Shown in pieces: positions 26,701-38,999 of a stretch of 64,000 bases of DNA. Positions within the stretch are counted from its first letter, which is position 1; the number at the start of each line of letters is the position of its first letter. Source of the stretch: Taxillus chinensis (taxonomy: Eukaryota > Streptophyta > Magnoliopsida > Santalales > Loranthaceae). Under the pieces are notes generated by a model, which made no database searches, was not told where the DNA came from, and was given only the letters and a program-made list of their open reading frames with translations. The translations under genes and the position numbers were made by a program. The stretch lies in assembly GCA_023512835.1 (NCBI GenBank), contig CM042088.1:41123524-41187523 (forward strand). The letters are read 5' to 3'.

Positions 26701-27645
26701 TAGGTAAATGCCCTACCCATTATTGTATTTATTTTTTCTTTCATTATAAATAAATGCATATAAATTTTACCAAAAAAAAACAAAAAAAGCCTAAGCTTCA
26801 TTACATTAGTATGGGCCTATTTGTTCACCTGTCTTGTCTCAAGCTATCAGCTTCTTCATGTGTGAAGCTAGATCACATTCTCATGTAGAAGAGTAGTAGG
26901 CTGCATAACACATCCCGATCTCTCACACAATTAGCGTAAGCTTCTTCTATATAGGTTACTTGATAATAACTAATATCATTGTCAGCCCATGGTGCCAGCA
27001 GCTTTTCATCCTCATAAATTTGGTTTTCCCAATATGAATCCTTTTTACAACGGGAAGCTATACCCGTAATTACGTGTTAATATAATAGTTTTTTCCCCAT
27101 ATGATTATGGCATATAATAAAAAGAGCGATGAGATGCACATGTGAAGCTAACCAAATGCAATGCATGAACCTCATGTGCAGATCAGATAGGCCCAATGGC
27201 CAACCCAAATGGCTTCTATCTTTCATTCCGGATTATCCCATGCTCAACTTAATGCTCACAACTTCCATATATGTCCTAGTAAGCAAATCCTTTGATACTA
27301 TCAAAACTTTAGATGCTGGGCATTCCGGGAAATCTATATTATATTTCCGCATTCTTTTACTGTCGTGACAGGTTGTGTTGTTGTTGCAGATATCTTATCG
27401 AGTCTTTGAACTAACCAATTCTCTCAAGTCAGCATTTATACCAACAAAGGACAACCGAAAGCTTTTGTACAATTTTCTTGCTGGAGTAGCCATTTCGCTC
27501 ACCGTGTATTCTATTTCGCTAGTTCTCCTTCAGATTCCTCAGGCGACGACAGTAAGCTTCCTTGACCCACGAATGGATTGTGTGTTTACATGCAGGCACA
27601 GTGTTTATTGACCATTTATTTGACCCACAAATACAGGCTGCCTAA
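20790..27645 (+). CDS. RWA: REDUCED WALL ACETYLATION (RWA) protein, Cas1p-like membrane O-acetyltransferase family
   Basis: RWA proteins are polytopic Golgi membrane proteins thought to deliver acetyl groups for O-acetylation of xylan and other wall polymers. Exons: 20790-20825, 21094-21188, 21892-22029, 22137-22193, 22282-22354, 22608-22766, 23269-23418, 23505-23760, 24179-24300, 24403-24489, 24589-24677, 24802-24864, 24980-25036, 27182-27278, 27390-27551, 27637-27645. They sum to 1650 nt, i.e. 549 residues, the usual family length. The start [12 protein letters not shown] matches the family N-terminus. Recognisable blocks are [66 protein letters not shown] and [14 protein letters not shown], separated by many hydrophobic helices. 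All splice sites are GT-AG except one GC donor at 22767. The last exon is tiny; without that splice the protein would instead end at 27611. No frame breaks are seen. Assignment within RWA1-4 is not attempted. Confidence 0.93.
22767..22772 (+). other. GC splice donor (GC-AG intron 6 of RWA)
   Basis: Exon 6 ends ATGCAG and the intron begins GCAAGT, closing at TTTTGGCAG (23268). Using GC keeps the family-conserved join GWMQ|VLFLMY in frame. The next GT (22771) would add residues and break it. CAG|GCAAGT is the strong flanking context seen at real GC donors. Confidence 0.85.
25848..26558 (+). repeat. TTCATT/TTCA satellite with ~152-bp higher-order duplication
   Basis: About 700 bp are made almost only of ATTCATTCA, CTTCATTA and TTCATCATT permutations. 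A longer block beginning TTCATCATCC recurs at 26161 and 26313, about 152 bp apart. It starts within the left target-site duplication of the LINE-type insert, whose last bases are TTCATTA. Confidence 0.93.
25854..26786 (+). mobile_element. Truncated LINE-type retroposon in RWA intron 13, with 17-bp target-site duplication
   Basis: AAGCCTAAGCTTCATTA occurs at 25837-25853 and again at 26787-26803. The second copy directly follows an A-rich tail (A9 C A7, 26772-26788). The roughly 150 bp before the tail (GGGTTAGGTAAATGCCCTAC, then CATTATAAATAAATGC) resembles a plant LINE 3' UTR. Long exact TSD plus a 3' A-tail is the hallmark of LINE-mediated insertion. No reverse-transcriptase frame remains, and the 5' part is occupied by a TTCATT satellite. 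The insert lies wholly within the intron. Confidence 0.8.
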
Positions 27646-29108
27646 CAAGCAAGGCAGATTTGTTTGGACGCACAAGAGGATTACATTGGGTTTTTTTAAA
27701 AAAAGATCGATGTTGATGCTGGGAAATCAAGCTTTATAAGCGAGGCTTTCCCGTGTGTTCTAAAGGGAAATGAAATTACATACGCATTTTGAAGGTGAAA
27801 CCTTGAAGGACAAATGATTCACAGGAGAGGGAATTGTGTCATATCATCCATCATCATATATATGTGCTTTCCCCTCCATGCCGTTGTTCATTTGATGTTT
27901 CATTGGCGGCTCTTTTTCCTTCTGTTAAGGTTGTTGGTGAAAAGGAAATGTAGGCTCACGTGTACCGTGACGTAGATACGGACTCCGTGGGTCACACCCA
28001 TGACCCATCCTCAATTCTTTGCTGATGCATTTTTTGTTTCAGTATTTGCGTTCCCTGCATTCATGGATACATTTTTTTCTTGGTATCCTTACTGGCTTCT
28101 GTTTTTCCCTTTTTTTGTATTATATATAAGTTTAAAATGTTAATTTCAGGTTCCCAAGTATGATCATATAATGTATTATGTATAGTTCCCATCCTTCGGT
28201 TTTGAAGTTCACAGCGGGGAATTAGTTTAGTTTTGTTTATAATATTTGTTACTTTTAAATTTTTATAATTTGGTAATATCTCTTCAAAGATGTCTTGATG
28301 AGTTGATTACAAAACATGGTTATAGAGATTCCCTAAAATGATAAATACAGATTCCCTAATCTATGTTAAAATTTCATCTTTTTTTCCGTACCAAACGGAG
28401 ACTTAAAAATAATGAGTCGCATCCAACGACGCACAAAGTCGAAAGCTATTTCGTTTCTTTTTTCATTGTTTGACTTTTAATTGATATATAATAATAATAG
28501 TAATAATAATAATTGGTCATCGTGTTTTATATTCGGTTAACATGTGTCAAGTTGGTATTCCAATAATTGATTTTAATCCAATAAAAAATAAAATGAAGAC
28601 TGTTGATTTTGAAAGTTCACACCCACTAGTCTAGTCTTCTAGCCAACATATAATAATGAAACTAAGCTATAGCTCAAGTCAGTTTAACGAAATTTCACTA
28701 TTCCGTAAGGCATCATTTGATGTGAATTAAGTATCAAGCTTTTGTTTCTTTAGGTAATCAAGGTAACTCTTAAATTATTGATATTCCTGCCTGGATTGGT
28801 CTGAAAAATCCACTAGTCAATGCCCAGCACATATCAACTGCTTCCAAGTTCCAGCGTTTTATTAATGCGCACTCAATTCAAAGGTTGTCATTCTCACCTC
28901 GCTTGCAAATTGGGATGCCTGAGAGAAGTGAATGCTGAGTTGGACTTCACTTGTAACCACCGAAAAGAAAATGCGGACCCATCATTTGCTCTCTCATCAT
29001 TTTTTTTCAAGGGCCTGAAAAGATTAGTTATAATTTAGTAGGTGGACAGACATGAAAGTGAGAAGTTCCTACGTTTGATTTGGTATCATGGGAAAATAAA
29101 TGATTATT
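27646..29108 (+). other. RWA 3' UTR and downstream intergenic sequence
   Basis: The first few hundred bases are likely RWA 3' UTR. Beyond them I see AT-rich DNA, a short (TAA)n tract near 28488-28512, and no gene. Confidence 0.5.
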
Positions 29109-29346
29109 TGTAACGACTCTCTGGACATCCGACCGGTTGTATGTTTTTCTATTATTATGGTGGTTAATGAGTCGAGTTTTAGGAGTCGAAGGTGCTTAAA
29201 ATTTCAAGAAATAGGCTTCGGGGGCTTAATTAGACTTATAATTGAAGTTTGTATTGCTCAAATTATTTTTTAGAAAATAATATTAATTTATTTAACAATA
29301 ATTTATTTAATTTAAGATTAATATATGAATATAATAAGCTAATAAT

Positions 29347-29389
<43 letters not shown>

Positions 29390-29400
29390 CAACTATTATA
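29109..29400 (+). mobile_element. Possible decayed LTR-retrotransposon fragment
   Basis: TGTAACGACTCTCTGGACAT at 29109 resembles the TGTAACGACC start of some plant Ty3/Gypsy LTRs. A (TA)18 microsatellite follows at 29351-29386. No partner LTR, primer-binding site or pol frame was found, so this is tentative and its right border is unknown. Confidence 0.3.
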
Positions 29401-30364
29401 ACAAAATTAATCAATATAACAACATAAGTTAATAGTGCACGTGAAGTGAGCGAAGAAAGAAAAAAAATAATTCTTAAAAATTTTTGCTTATTCAATTCAT
29501 GAAAACGAATCTAGGTAGGTGAGGTGATTTTATCCCTCTACATTATTATAGGGATTTAATTCTGACTATATACATAGAATTTTAAAATTTGTCATGAATC
29601 ATAAAAATTCTAAATTCAAAAGTTTTTAGGTAAATTGATTAAATTGAGGTTAACCTAATGTTAATAACAATAATTATAGCTTATTTCATGCTAAATAATT
29701 TCTTTTCGATATTAAAATTTAGGAATTTAGGATTTGAGCATATTCCAGGTGAAGAGCATTAATTTTAGGGATAATTTGATGTTAAATGGATTATATTGTG
29801 TTGTGGGTATTGTTTGAGGTTCGTTTAATCCATATGTTTTCATTATAACGCATAATTTAAAGTTTGTGGTTGAGAGACCAGTTATTATAATGAAATCCCT
29901 GATCCATACACATTAAATTGAAAAAGGATGCAAAAATAGGGTGTTTTGGTGTAAGACTACAATCATTATGCAAGTATTAGCCTGAAAAGACGGAGACATT
30001 TGTTGCATGTGATACATGGTAATGAGGTGGGTTGGCCACACCTAGTCATTAATGCCTCATGCATGGTTAGTTGTCACAGTTGGACCCTATTTTATGAGCC
30101 AATTTCACCTACTCGCCTTATTTCACTGTTTTGATCCCTTTTGAGGTGTCTTGGCCCATGATATTAATGTTATAACATTGTTTTTTATATTATATAATAC
30201 TATTATAGCTTATCTTGAGGTGAATGATAGGTGATTACCCAATGATATATTGTGAGGATATGTTATGACTCTCGAAACTGTTATATTGTATTTGTTTATA
30301 CTTGGAGTCATGTATGGCTTGAACTATGTTATACATATGCTAATTGAATGGTGAATGATGGTGA

Positions 30365-30620
30365 GTGATATAAGATACTACGGTCTAAGAGTAATATGAC
30401 AAACTATAATTTAAGGATTGATATGACAAACTACGGTCGAAAAGTAATATGACATACTAGAACATGAGGATTGAGATGATAAACTACAACTTCAAGACTG
30501 GTGAGGATGATAGAGTACGGTATGATAAGTGGTGAGGCTAATAAACTATGGTTTGATGAGTGGTGATGTTGTAACAAGCTTAGGTTTGATGAGTGGGGAT
30601 AATATGATGGATTAAAGCAT
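30365..30620 (+). repeat. Degenerate tandem repeat of ~40-50 bp
   Basis: The phrases ATATGACAAACTA(C/T), TGAGGATTGA/GGATTGATATG and TTTGATGAGTGG(T/G)GA recur at roughly 40-50 bp spacing. The region is non-coding. Confidence 0.55.
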
Positions 30621-30735
30621 AGTGATTGGTACCTCGATGTAAATAGATGCCATTGACCTATGATGTATAAGAATGTAATGCATAGTGTAAATGTTTGTGA
30701 CTTTATGTTGTGTTAATGGTACATGAATCATAAAT

Positions 30736-31169
30736 AAATATTTATTTACAAGTTAATTTTAAAAATATTTATTTATGATGTTCATGAACTGTTCATGGAC
30801 GTTACTCTTTTTGTTCACGAACGTTCATGAATGTGTGTTCACAAACTTGTTCACGAACGCTTATGAATACAATTATAAAATCATAAAAATCTATGAAAAG
30901 AATCCATACCGTAAACTTATCAAAAAAAATATAATTAATTAATTGTTAGATTGTGTTATTTTTACTTAATATGTTCAAATAATTGATATATATAGTTTAC
31001 TAAAATTTTATAATAATATTAATAGTAAACAAATAAATTAAAAATATATATTTATATTGAATAAAATAACTTTTATACATATTAATTAATTTATTAATTT
31101 TCTATTCAAAAATAATTTTTACGAACACATAAATAAATATTTTTAAAATTAACTTGTAAATAAATATTT
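30736..31169. mobile_element. MITE/foldback with perfect 42-bp inverted repeats
   Basis: The left arm (30736-30777, starting AAATATTTATTTACAAGTTA) is the exact reverse complement of the right arm (31128-31169). The two enclose 350 bp of AT-rich sequence, which includes repeated GTTCACGAAC palindromes (about 30810-30870). No transposase is present. The perfect arms suggest a recent insertion or recent conversion. Exact outer ends and target-site duplication are not clear. Confidence 0.8.
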
Positions 31170-31230
31170 TTAGGGACATAAATCATAATATCACCTGGTT
31201 GTATTTTTTTTAAAACATATCACATGTGTA

Positions 31231-31595
31231 AGAACAACTCCAAGAGGCTCTCTATTATCTACAAATAGAGAGCCTAATGCCAAAAAAGAGCTCCAAAAAC
31301 CTCTTCATCAAGCTCTATACATGTACAAATCGCTACAAGATCTCTTCACTATTCATTCTTCACATAATTTTTTAATATTTTTTTATCTTCTTTCCCTCTC
31401 TCCTCTCTCTCCCTCTCTTCTCTCTCCTCTCTCCCGTGCAATTAATATTATTATTAATAAATTATTATTTTAATAAAAATAGAGATTAAAAAATAGAGAG
31501 GCTCTTGGAGTGTATGTTAAAAAATAACTCTTTACATATAAAAAATTTCAGTATATATGAAAAAAAATTATAAAGAGCCTCTTAGAGTTGCTTCT
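31231..31595. mobile_element. MITE with AACTCCAAGAGGCTCT terminal inverted repeats
   Basis: The left end AGAACAACTCCAAGAGGCTC (31231-31250) is inversely matched at the right end by GAGCCTCTTAGAGTTGCTTC (about 31575-31594). An internal perfect 19-bp inverted repeat (31238-31256 against 31492-31510) suggests a nested or internally duplicated end. The CTCCAAGAG-type terminus recalls hAT-like MITEs. No clear 8-bp duplication was identified. Confidence 0.6.
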
Positions 31596-31679
31596 AATAT
31601 AACATCACATTACAACCTGACTACAAATTCAATTATTTATCCGACTCAATATTGGGGCACAACATTACAATATATCCAA

Positions 31680-32070
31680 ACCCTCATAACCCCAACAACA
31701 CGCCCCTGGCATGGCCCAACGAACAACATCCCACCCCTGCGGCCTCGATCGGTCACGCGATGCGCCCTCCCAGCCCTGCCCCGCTCCCTTTACAGCTGGG
31801 CGCCCACCAGGCTCCAACCACTGCACCCGGAACGAAACGCAGGACGCACATCTAAAGCCAGTTTGTGTGGGACCATCTGCTTTTAGGACCCCACTTAACT
31901 CTCTCTCTCTCTCTCTCTCTCCCTCTACTTTGCTTTTGTGAGCCCGACGTTAGTCGTGTCCGGCCAATCACGGGGCGTCCGAAGCGCGCTGACCTTTTGT
32001 TTTGGCTCGCGTATATGATGATATACGAACGGACGCTTCAACCACTCTCGTTCGGCCACTTGGACGTAAT
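31680..32070. other. GC-rich island with (CT)n, no gene identified
   Basis: About 390 bp of mixed, locally GC-rich DNA sit in AT-rich surroundings, with a CT tract at 31901-31921. Frames in all three plus phases are open for 60-110 codons without recognisable domains. It could be a gene or promoter fragment or part of a transposon. Confidence 0.4.
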
Positions 32071-33469
32071 TATATAGATATAAATATTAACTTAATGTAC
32101 TAAATAATTTAATTTATATTATTTTTAATTAATAGTTTTATTTATTTATTACATCTTTTTTATAAAATTATAAAAATTTATAATTATATTTATGAATAAT
32201 ATTTTGTGAATATTATAGTTTAAAACTTATATATGATTTATTAAAAATTAATAATAAACACGATTTGAATTCTTATTGGTTGGATATATTTACAAACTTA
32301 TAATTTTTTTAAAAAACAAATATTATTTTATTTTATATTACTATGCAAGTAATATATGATCGTATCCTATTTTATTCCCACTGATCATTCATACGTCTCT
32401 ATTCTCAACCTCCATACGGATACGCTACGGCCACGTTGGCAGATTGACAGCTGGTCGACCTTAATATTATAATAACAATAACATTACCAACTACGGATGC
32501 GCGTATATGTAATTATGTAGAGGTTTTTCCAAACAATTTTAACTCCACCTTTTGTTTTAAATCTTATTTTATTTTATTTATTTTTTCTTTCGGTGATATC
32601 TAGGATTTCGATTAATATCATCGTCATCAAAAACCGGGTCCATATATTGGCAGTAATAAAAATAATAATAATTACTATTATTATTATTTAATTATTTTAA
32701 ATAAAAAAGTAACATATATTATGTTATTATTTTTAAAAACAATAACTCTCATAAACTTAAAATTATTTATGAATATTAAAATTTTATCGGAACTTACAGC
32801 TTTTTACAATTTTTTTTTGTTCATAAATAATTAGGCTACACCAAAGGCATTGATTCATGGGAGGATAATTTGTGTGCGGGTTTGATCCAATTATTTTTTT
32901 ATTTTTTTTCCTAAAATTTTATTAAAATAATAATTTAATATATTGAGGCCTGAAAAAGCTAAGAAGCTTATTCATTTGTCCTCGATTTTTAATAAATAAA
33001 TAAATAAATAAATAAATATTTTAAAATAAAAAAAATAAGAACTCCAATTGAAAATTAATCATTTACCTATTGTATCTGGCCTTACAGTGTGTAGGTTTTC
33101 ACTAGGGGTGATATCCACCCTATCAAGAACGTGATAAACCTATTATTATGCCTCCCCTTGCTTAGGCGGAGGGTCAGATTTCAAACTATATTCTGCCCTG
33201 TGTGTAGGTAGGGAGAAGTATCCCGTTCTCAAGTGAGGCTGGCGGAAATTTTTTTATCTAATTTCATCCGTTTACATTCTGTTACTGCTGCTTATTAGTT
33301 ATATTCATATAAATAAATTTGGCTTAAATTAAAATTTTATATTATTTTTTAACTGAGAAAGAGCAGAGAAGAAGAAGAAAGAAGGGATGGTTGCGTGTGT
33401 TAATCACTTGGCTTTTTTTTTTGCAATTTATTTATAATATTATATTATTATTTTACACATGAGTGTATT
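32071..33469. other. AT-rich intergenic region
   Basis: No gene was seen. A mixed-composition patch at about 33080-33250 contains TGTGTAGGT twice and may be an old insertion of unknown class. Confidence 0.5.
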
Positions 33470-33951
33470 TGATAAAGACCTTGCGATAATACCGTATCAA
33501 GCTTGTACGAATTAGCTACTTGTACCGCTTCGTGACGTGCTTGTATTGAGTTGATGTTCGTGACGTGACAACGTGCACGTATCGTGTTGCGCAAGACATC
33601 TTCTATCGTTGGGATTCTTCTTATATTTACTTTTCGTATCGTATTAGAAGTCTTTTATTTTTATTACTTTCCTTTATTTAATTCGTATTAGGGTATTTTG
33701 GTATTTTACTTTAGTTTCCTAATTGTATTGAGTTTTCAATCCCTAGATAGTTATTTGCCTATAAATAGGCCTTGTTTACAACAATTTATGTATTAGATTA
33801 TTGACTATTGACAATTATAAACTCTCATATTAGAGGTTTATACTTATTTTTGATTTTTTCAGTTAATTACTTGAATTGCTTGGGCTAGAGTTTGAGTATT
33901 CGGACATCTTTCTCTAGATTATTGTTCGATCCTAATCAAGGTCCTCAACAA
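33470..33951 (+). mobile_element. Probable solo LTR (~480 bp)
   Basis: A moderately GC-richer block starts TGATAAAGACCTTG and ends CAAGGTCCTCAACA, so the two ends share the inverted core GACC/GGTC within TG...CA. The 5-bp word GTATT lies directly before the left end (33465-33469) and one base after the terminal CA (33952-33956). A TATAAATA box sits at 33760-33767, about 60% along, as in many LTR promoters. No internal retrotransposon domains are present. The one-base offset of the direct repeat makes the exact right end uncertain. Confidence 0.6.
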
Positions 33952-33956
33952 GTATT

Positions 33957-36900
33957 AATCAAGTAAGAGATGCATTTAACCTTTTCCTTTGTGTTTTTTT
34001 ATTTTTTAATATAATAATTAGTTTAAATGATAAATAATAAAAAATTATTTAAAATTTAAAATTTAAAATATATTTTAATTACTTTTAATTTTGGATTTAT
34101 TATAATAAAAAATTAGTATATTTTAAAAATAAAAAAAACAGCGCCTCACGACTTCTAATTAAATATTCAATTCTACATTTCGCTTTTTCTCGTCGAACCC
34201 GCTGGCACTGATTTTTCTATCTGTGTGCGCGTCCTTCGCCGGGAAAGCACATTAATACACACACCAGTCTCTATCGTACCTTTTCTTAAAGCAATGAGAT
34301 CTGTTCCCTCCTCTCCCGGCTACTAAAAGATTACTTGGGACTGGGAGTATATTTAATGGGAATAATAACGACGTAATAATTAATTAAAGGTTAGCACTAA
34401 AGTAATAATGCGATAGGCATGGCCGGCCACATGGGTGACATAAGTGTGCGTGTTTGCAGACTAATTTTGTGAAAGTAAATATTTATAACATTGACTTGAA
34501 AGTGTCCTCCTCAACCTTTATGATTGAATAAATTTTTATATATATATATATATATTATTAAAATAGTATTATTTTATTAATAACTTTTTAATTAAAATAA
34601 TATTATTTTGATAAAAAAATATAAAAAAAACGGTAATACAGTTCTCATTTTAAGAATTACAAGTAATATTTTTTATTAAATTAAGTTGCATCACGCCAAA
34701 AGTCAAAAAATAAAATAAAATAAAAAATAGCCAGGGAGAGAAAATATATATGGCATATGGGATATTGCAAATTTTTTTTAGATAGTTTATGAGATAAGTG
34801 GCACGTACCTATTTGCAGTTGGATAATTAGATTGGTATTAAAAAAATTTTTAAAAAAAATTCATATCAATCAATAGCAAGAAAATTGTTGCTTACCTACA
34901 CAGCCTGGAAGTAGAATTTCTCCTCCAAAAAAAAAAAAAATCAGTTTTATTACAATGACAAACTAAATTTCGTTATAATAGTTTTTAATATCCTATAGAT
35001 TTATTTCCAGCAGTTTTTAAATTTTAAAATAACTGTTTAATTAATACTCACGCGTGGAAAAATAAGAAGTTGGGAAAAACAATTTCCAAAAACATTACAT
35101 AGCATTAGACGCAAAGGAGATTGCCATGCATATTGAGAACGCAAAAGGTGTTCAAAACGCGTTTAAAATCTTTGGAGTCTCCAAAACAATTAAATAGACC
35201 TTGAAATTGTTGGACATTTTGGCTATGTTTTCGAATCATGATCATCATAACTCTTTCCAAATTTAAGAAAAAAAAATCACAACGGTCTGAAGTCGATGTA
35301 GCGGACCACCCACCCCTGACCCCCACCGTAGGTGATAGCGATGGACTGCTTTTAGAAATATTGCCAAGCCCGATGGTTCGTTCTATAGACTATAGGTGGT
35401 TACTTGCGTGCCAATCCGGGGACTCTCGATGGGTATTAAACGCGTACATGTCACATCGTTTTCTTGTAAATCTGATTGCCATATAACACCAGTTGTTGCA
35501 TCATCTCGATCGTGCAAAAGCCAACCCACCACCAAGCCATGATACTAAAAATAATGAGATTCTTAATAGTATATATTGACAAGTTGTCAAGTAATTAAAA
35601 TGCTGGTCACAAACTGACTTTTCAACTTTCTACGATTTTACAATTTTATACCTTATAAACATACGCAAGCACAAACTGCAGGTCTATCCTAACAAATTAA
35701 TAAATGGTTTTATATATTGTTGCCAGCATGGATTAAATTAATATTGTCAAAAGTAAATTTTAAGACCAGAGGACACCTGCAATTGCTGGTCAATTGATTA
35801 ATATTTGGCTCCATATATATATATATATAAACTTAAATCCTACTGATCACATCAATACTGGTATCCAAAATCTAAAACAGAGTTTTTTTTTATATTTCAT
35901 ATAAATAGAAAATCAAATTTCATAATATTATTCTAACATATTTTTCATCTCCTCTCCACATTTAAAAAATTAATATTATGATCAATTCATTTATGAAGGA
36001 TAATTATTCACTTCATATATTATATAATAATATTTATTTTCTCATAAAATAGTTAAAATAAAATAAGTATTAGTTTAAAAATAATAAAAATAAAATAAAA
36101 AATAAAATAAAGTTAAAATTATAAAATAACTCTCTATATGTAAAAATACTTACGATTTACGTGATTTTATCAATATGATCTACTCCACGATAGTAATAGT
36201 GTATCTACACCGAGTTTAATTTACTATATGCTTTTAAAATAGAATGGTCTAGCCCTTATAATTAAATTAATTATTTCATTCTCTATGTGAAAGAATATAT
36301 ATTAAAAATGCTCTAATAAACGTTTCTCATCAATAAAAATAGAATTATTTCGATAATAATTTATTAATATCGGTAAATTTATTTTCAGCAACATTAATAA
36401 CAGCCGGAAGTATCATACCACTTTGTAATTAATTATACATATATGTATTAATTTATTTATATAACTCATAGTTCTATAGTATAAAATAATAAACTCGTTA
36501 AATAATAAGCTTTTTTTTTCTATCGACTCGTTATACTCCTGCCAATCTGCCATGGTTCCATGCACACTCACGAGTCACAATCAAGCCCATACAATAAGAG
36601 ACATGGACGATAGATGCACTGACCTCATGAGTCATGAGCCCCACACTTTCGGGCTTTCCATAATTATTGTCGGTTGCCGTCAACATAAACATTTCGCCGG
36701 CTAAACAAAAATATAGAATCAAATTAAACAAATTATTATTAACTAATATTTAGATTAAATCTAAACTTTACTTTTAATTTATAAAATCTGTCAAAGAAAT
36801 TTAGTATTTTTCAGTCGATTTTGATAGGTTTATTAATTAATTAATTAATTAATTAAATTTTCGATTAGATTAACAAACTAGTTAATTCACTAAAATAAAT

Positions 36901-38089
36901 ATCAATAGATTAATTTATCAGTTTAAATTGATTTATCAATTTTTCTATTCGGTCCTACCAATTAACACAATTTACTCATGCTCCAAATACCGCTAGACAA
37001 AATAAGATATCAGTGGCGCGCAGCACCGATCATCATTAACGATGCTTGAAATTGGTAGCAGCCCATGCCCGTCAATGGTGGAGTATATCGTTACCATCAC
37101 CAAATCCGGGAATCAGAAGATTAAAATGTTTAATTGATCATTGAAAACAGGCACTAGCTAGTTCACGGACCGTTTGGTGATATTAATGTCAAGCGTTGAG
37201 TATACGTTTAGAATATGTCAGTACCTTTCCTCCTACCCCCTCATTTGAACCACCTAGCTGTATAGCTATATGCCGCGTTTGATTTTCTCAACTGAAAACG
37301 AGATTTTGAAATCCATATGAATAAAAGCTGTGTAGAACTATAATATTCTATTTTCAAAAGAATTATAGGTCCAATTTAAAATACACTCATTTTAAATTAC
37401 AATCTAAAGTCAAATTAAGATTTATTTTTTAAAAAATAAAAATAAAAATAAATTTTACTTGATAAGAATGTGTTTAAAAAAAATATTTTTAAAATTAAAT
37501 TCCATAAAAAAAAGTTTTAAAATAAAATATAATATAATGACTTAGGTGATAAAATAGATAAAATTTTAAAATTTATATTACTAATTTGAGTCTTTTATTA
37601 AAATAAAATTGAGTTTATATTTAAAAATAAAAAATATTTAGCGAAAGTTTTTTAAAACAAAGACTTACGTGTTTTTTAAATTATATTTATATTTTAATTA
37701 TATTAAATTATTATAAATTCACATTTTTAATATTTAAATATAAAAATCCAGGTTGAATTCTATTTGTATCAAATAGGACCCTAGCTTCATGTCCCGTAGA
37801 TGTCCGTGCACCCATGGAAGCTTTTCCAATTTTTAAATTTTCAAATTAATAATTTATAAATAGTTTTAAAAAAAATTGTAAATATATAAAAATAATTACA
37901 AATAAAAAAACACATAATAATATATATTGAATATCAAGTTTTATAATGAAAATTACGTTTAGTATAATAGACCGATACAAATAAATGCATGTATATGTAT
38001 ATATATAATATTTATGTATACACACATAATCACATACAACATCCATAGTAGGTTTTTTGTAATCTAACATTTCCTATAATTTAGGGAAA
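33957..38089. other. AT-rich intergenic region, no gene seen
   Basis: Long stretches of A/T with small islands of mixed composition (34140-34440, 35270-35490, 36530-36670, 37000-37260). No frame longer than about 80 codons carries recognisable protein features. An (ATTA)n tract lies at about 36832-36855. Confidence 0.6.
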
Positions 38090-38440
38090 AAACATATAAA
38101 ATTATCAAAAATTTATTTGCGGTAGGTTTCCTAAAATAGGGTATAGGGATAGGGAATGAATAGTAAATCTTTAAATATAAAGATTTACTATCCGTCCCTA
38201 AATGTTTTCTCTATAATTTTTTAATATATATATTAAACTTGTAACTTTTGATTGGTTATAATAAATGAAAGGATAATAGAGAAATAATATAAAATAAATG
38301 TATAAAGAAATGGAGAATGAGATGTTTGATGTTTTTGAAAACTAAGCAATTTTTTTTACTATTCATCCTTAAAATATGGGTAAAAATACCAAAACCGATG
38401 TGGATGCTTTTACATATGAATACATATATCTTATATTCAT
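38090..38440. mobile_element. Possible AT-rich MITE, copy 2, with a 13-bp central hairpin
   Basis: TAGTAAATCTTTA (38161-38173) and TAAAGATTTACTA (38178-38190) form a perfect hairpin with a 4-nt loop. The sequence to its right (about 38240-38370) matches the families at 18.85 kb (same strand) and 39.05-39.24 kb (opposite strand). Borders are approximate. Confidence 0.45.
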
Positions 38441-38999
38441 TTTTATAATTAAATAAAATCATTTTGATATAATATATAAATATATATTATTATGTGTTTT
38501 TAAAAATAGGATGCAAGTGCCAATAAAAACATTCATTACTAGATAGTTAAATGTCAAGTCAAAAATATTTTTAAAGTATTTACAGTGAGCTCACCTACAA
38601 GATGTTTAGCAATTATTAAATTGACTAGCCATATTTAGTTAGCCAAAATGATTGACTAGTTTTTTTAACTTTTTTTTTTTTTGTCTTTTGTCGGGGGTGG
38701 GGGGTTGGGGAGACAGTGCAACGCTAGGGAGAAACATAGTGGGGGGGATTGAGAATAAAATAGTTTAACTTTGTTGAATTTATTATTTTAGGGTATAAAA
38801 TAAAACTAGCTATAATTTATAAAAGATAAGTATTTAGCTAAATTATAGCTAAAGTTTACTGAGACTACTATGAGTGTTCTAAGCACCAGGACACGATCAA
38901 AAATTGACTGTTCTTCTTAATATAAAATATAACACCCATCACCCACCCAAACTAGCAAATGGCCATGGCAAGGGCACAAGTCCTCATTCTTAAAGGCAT

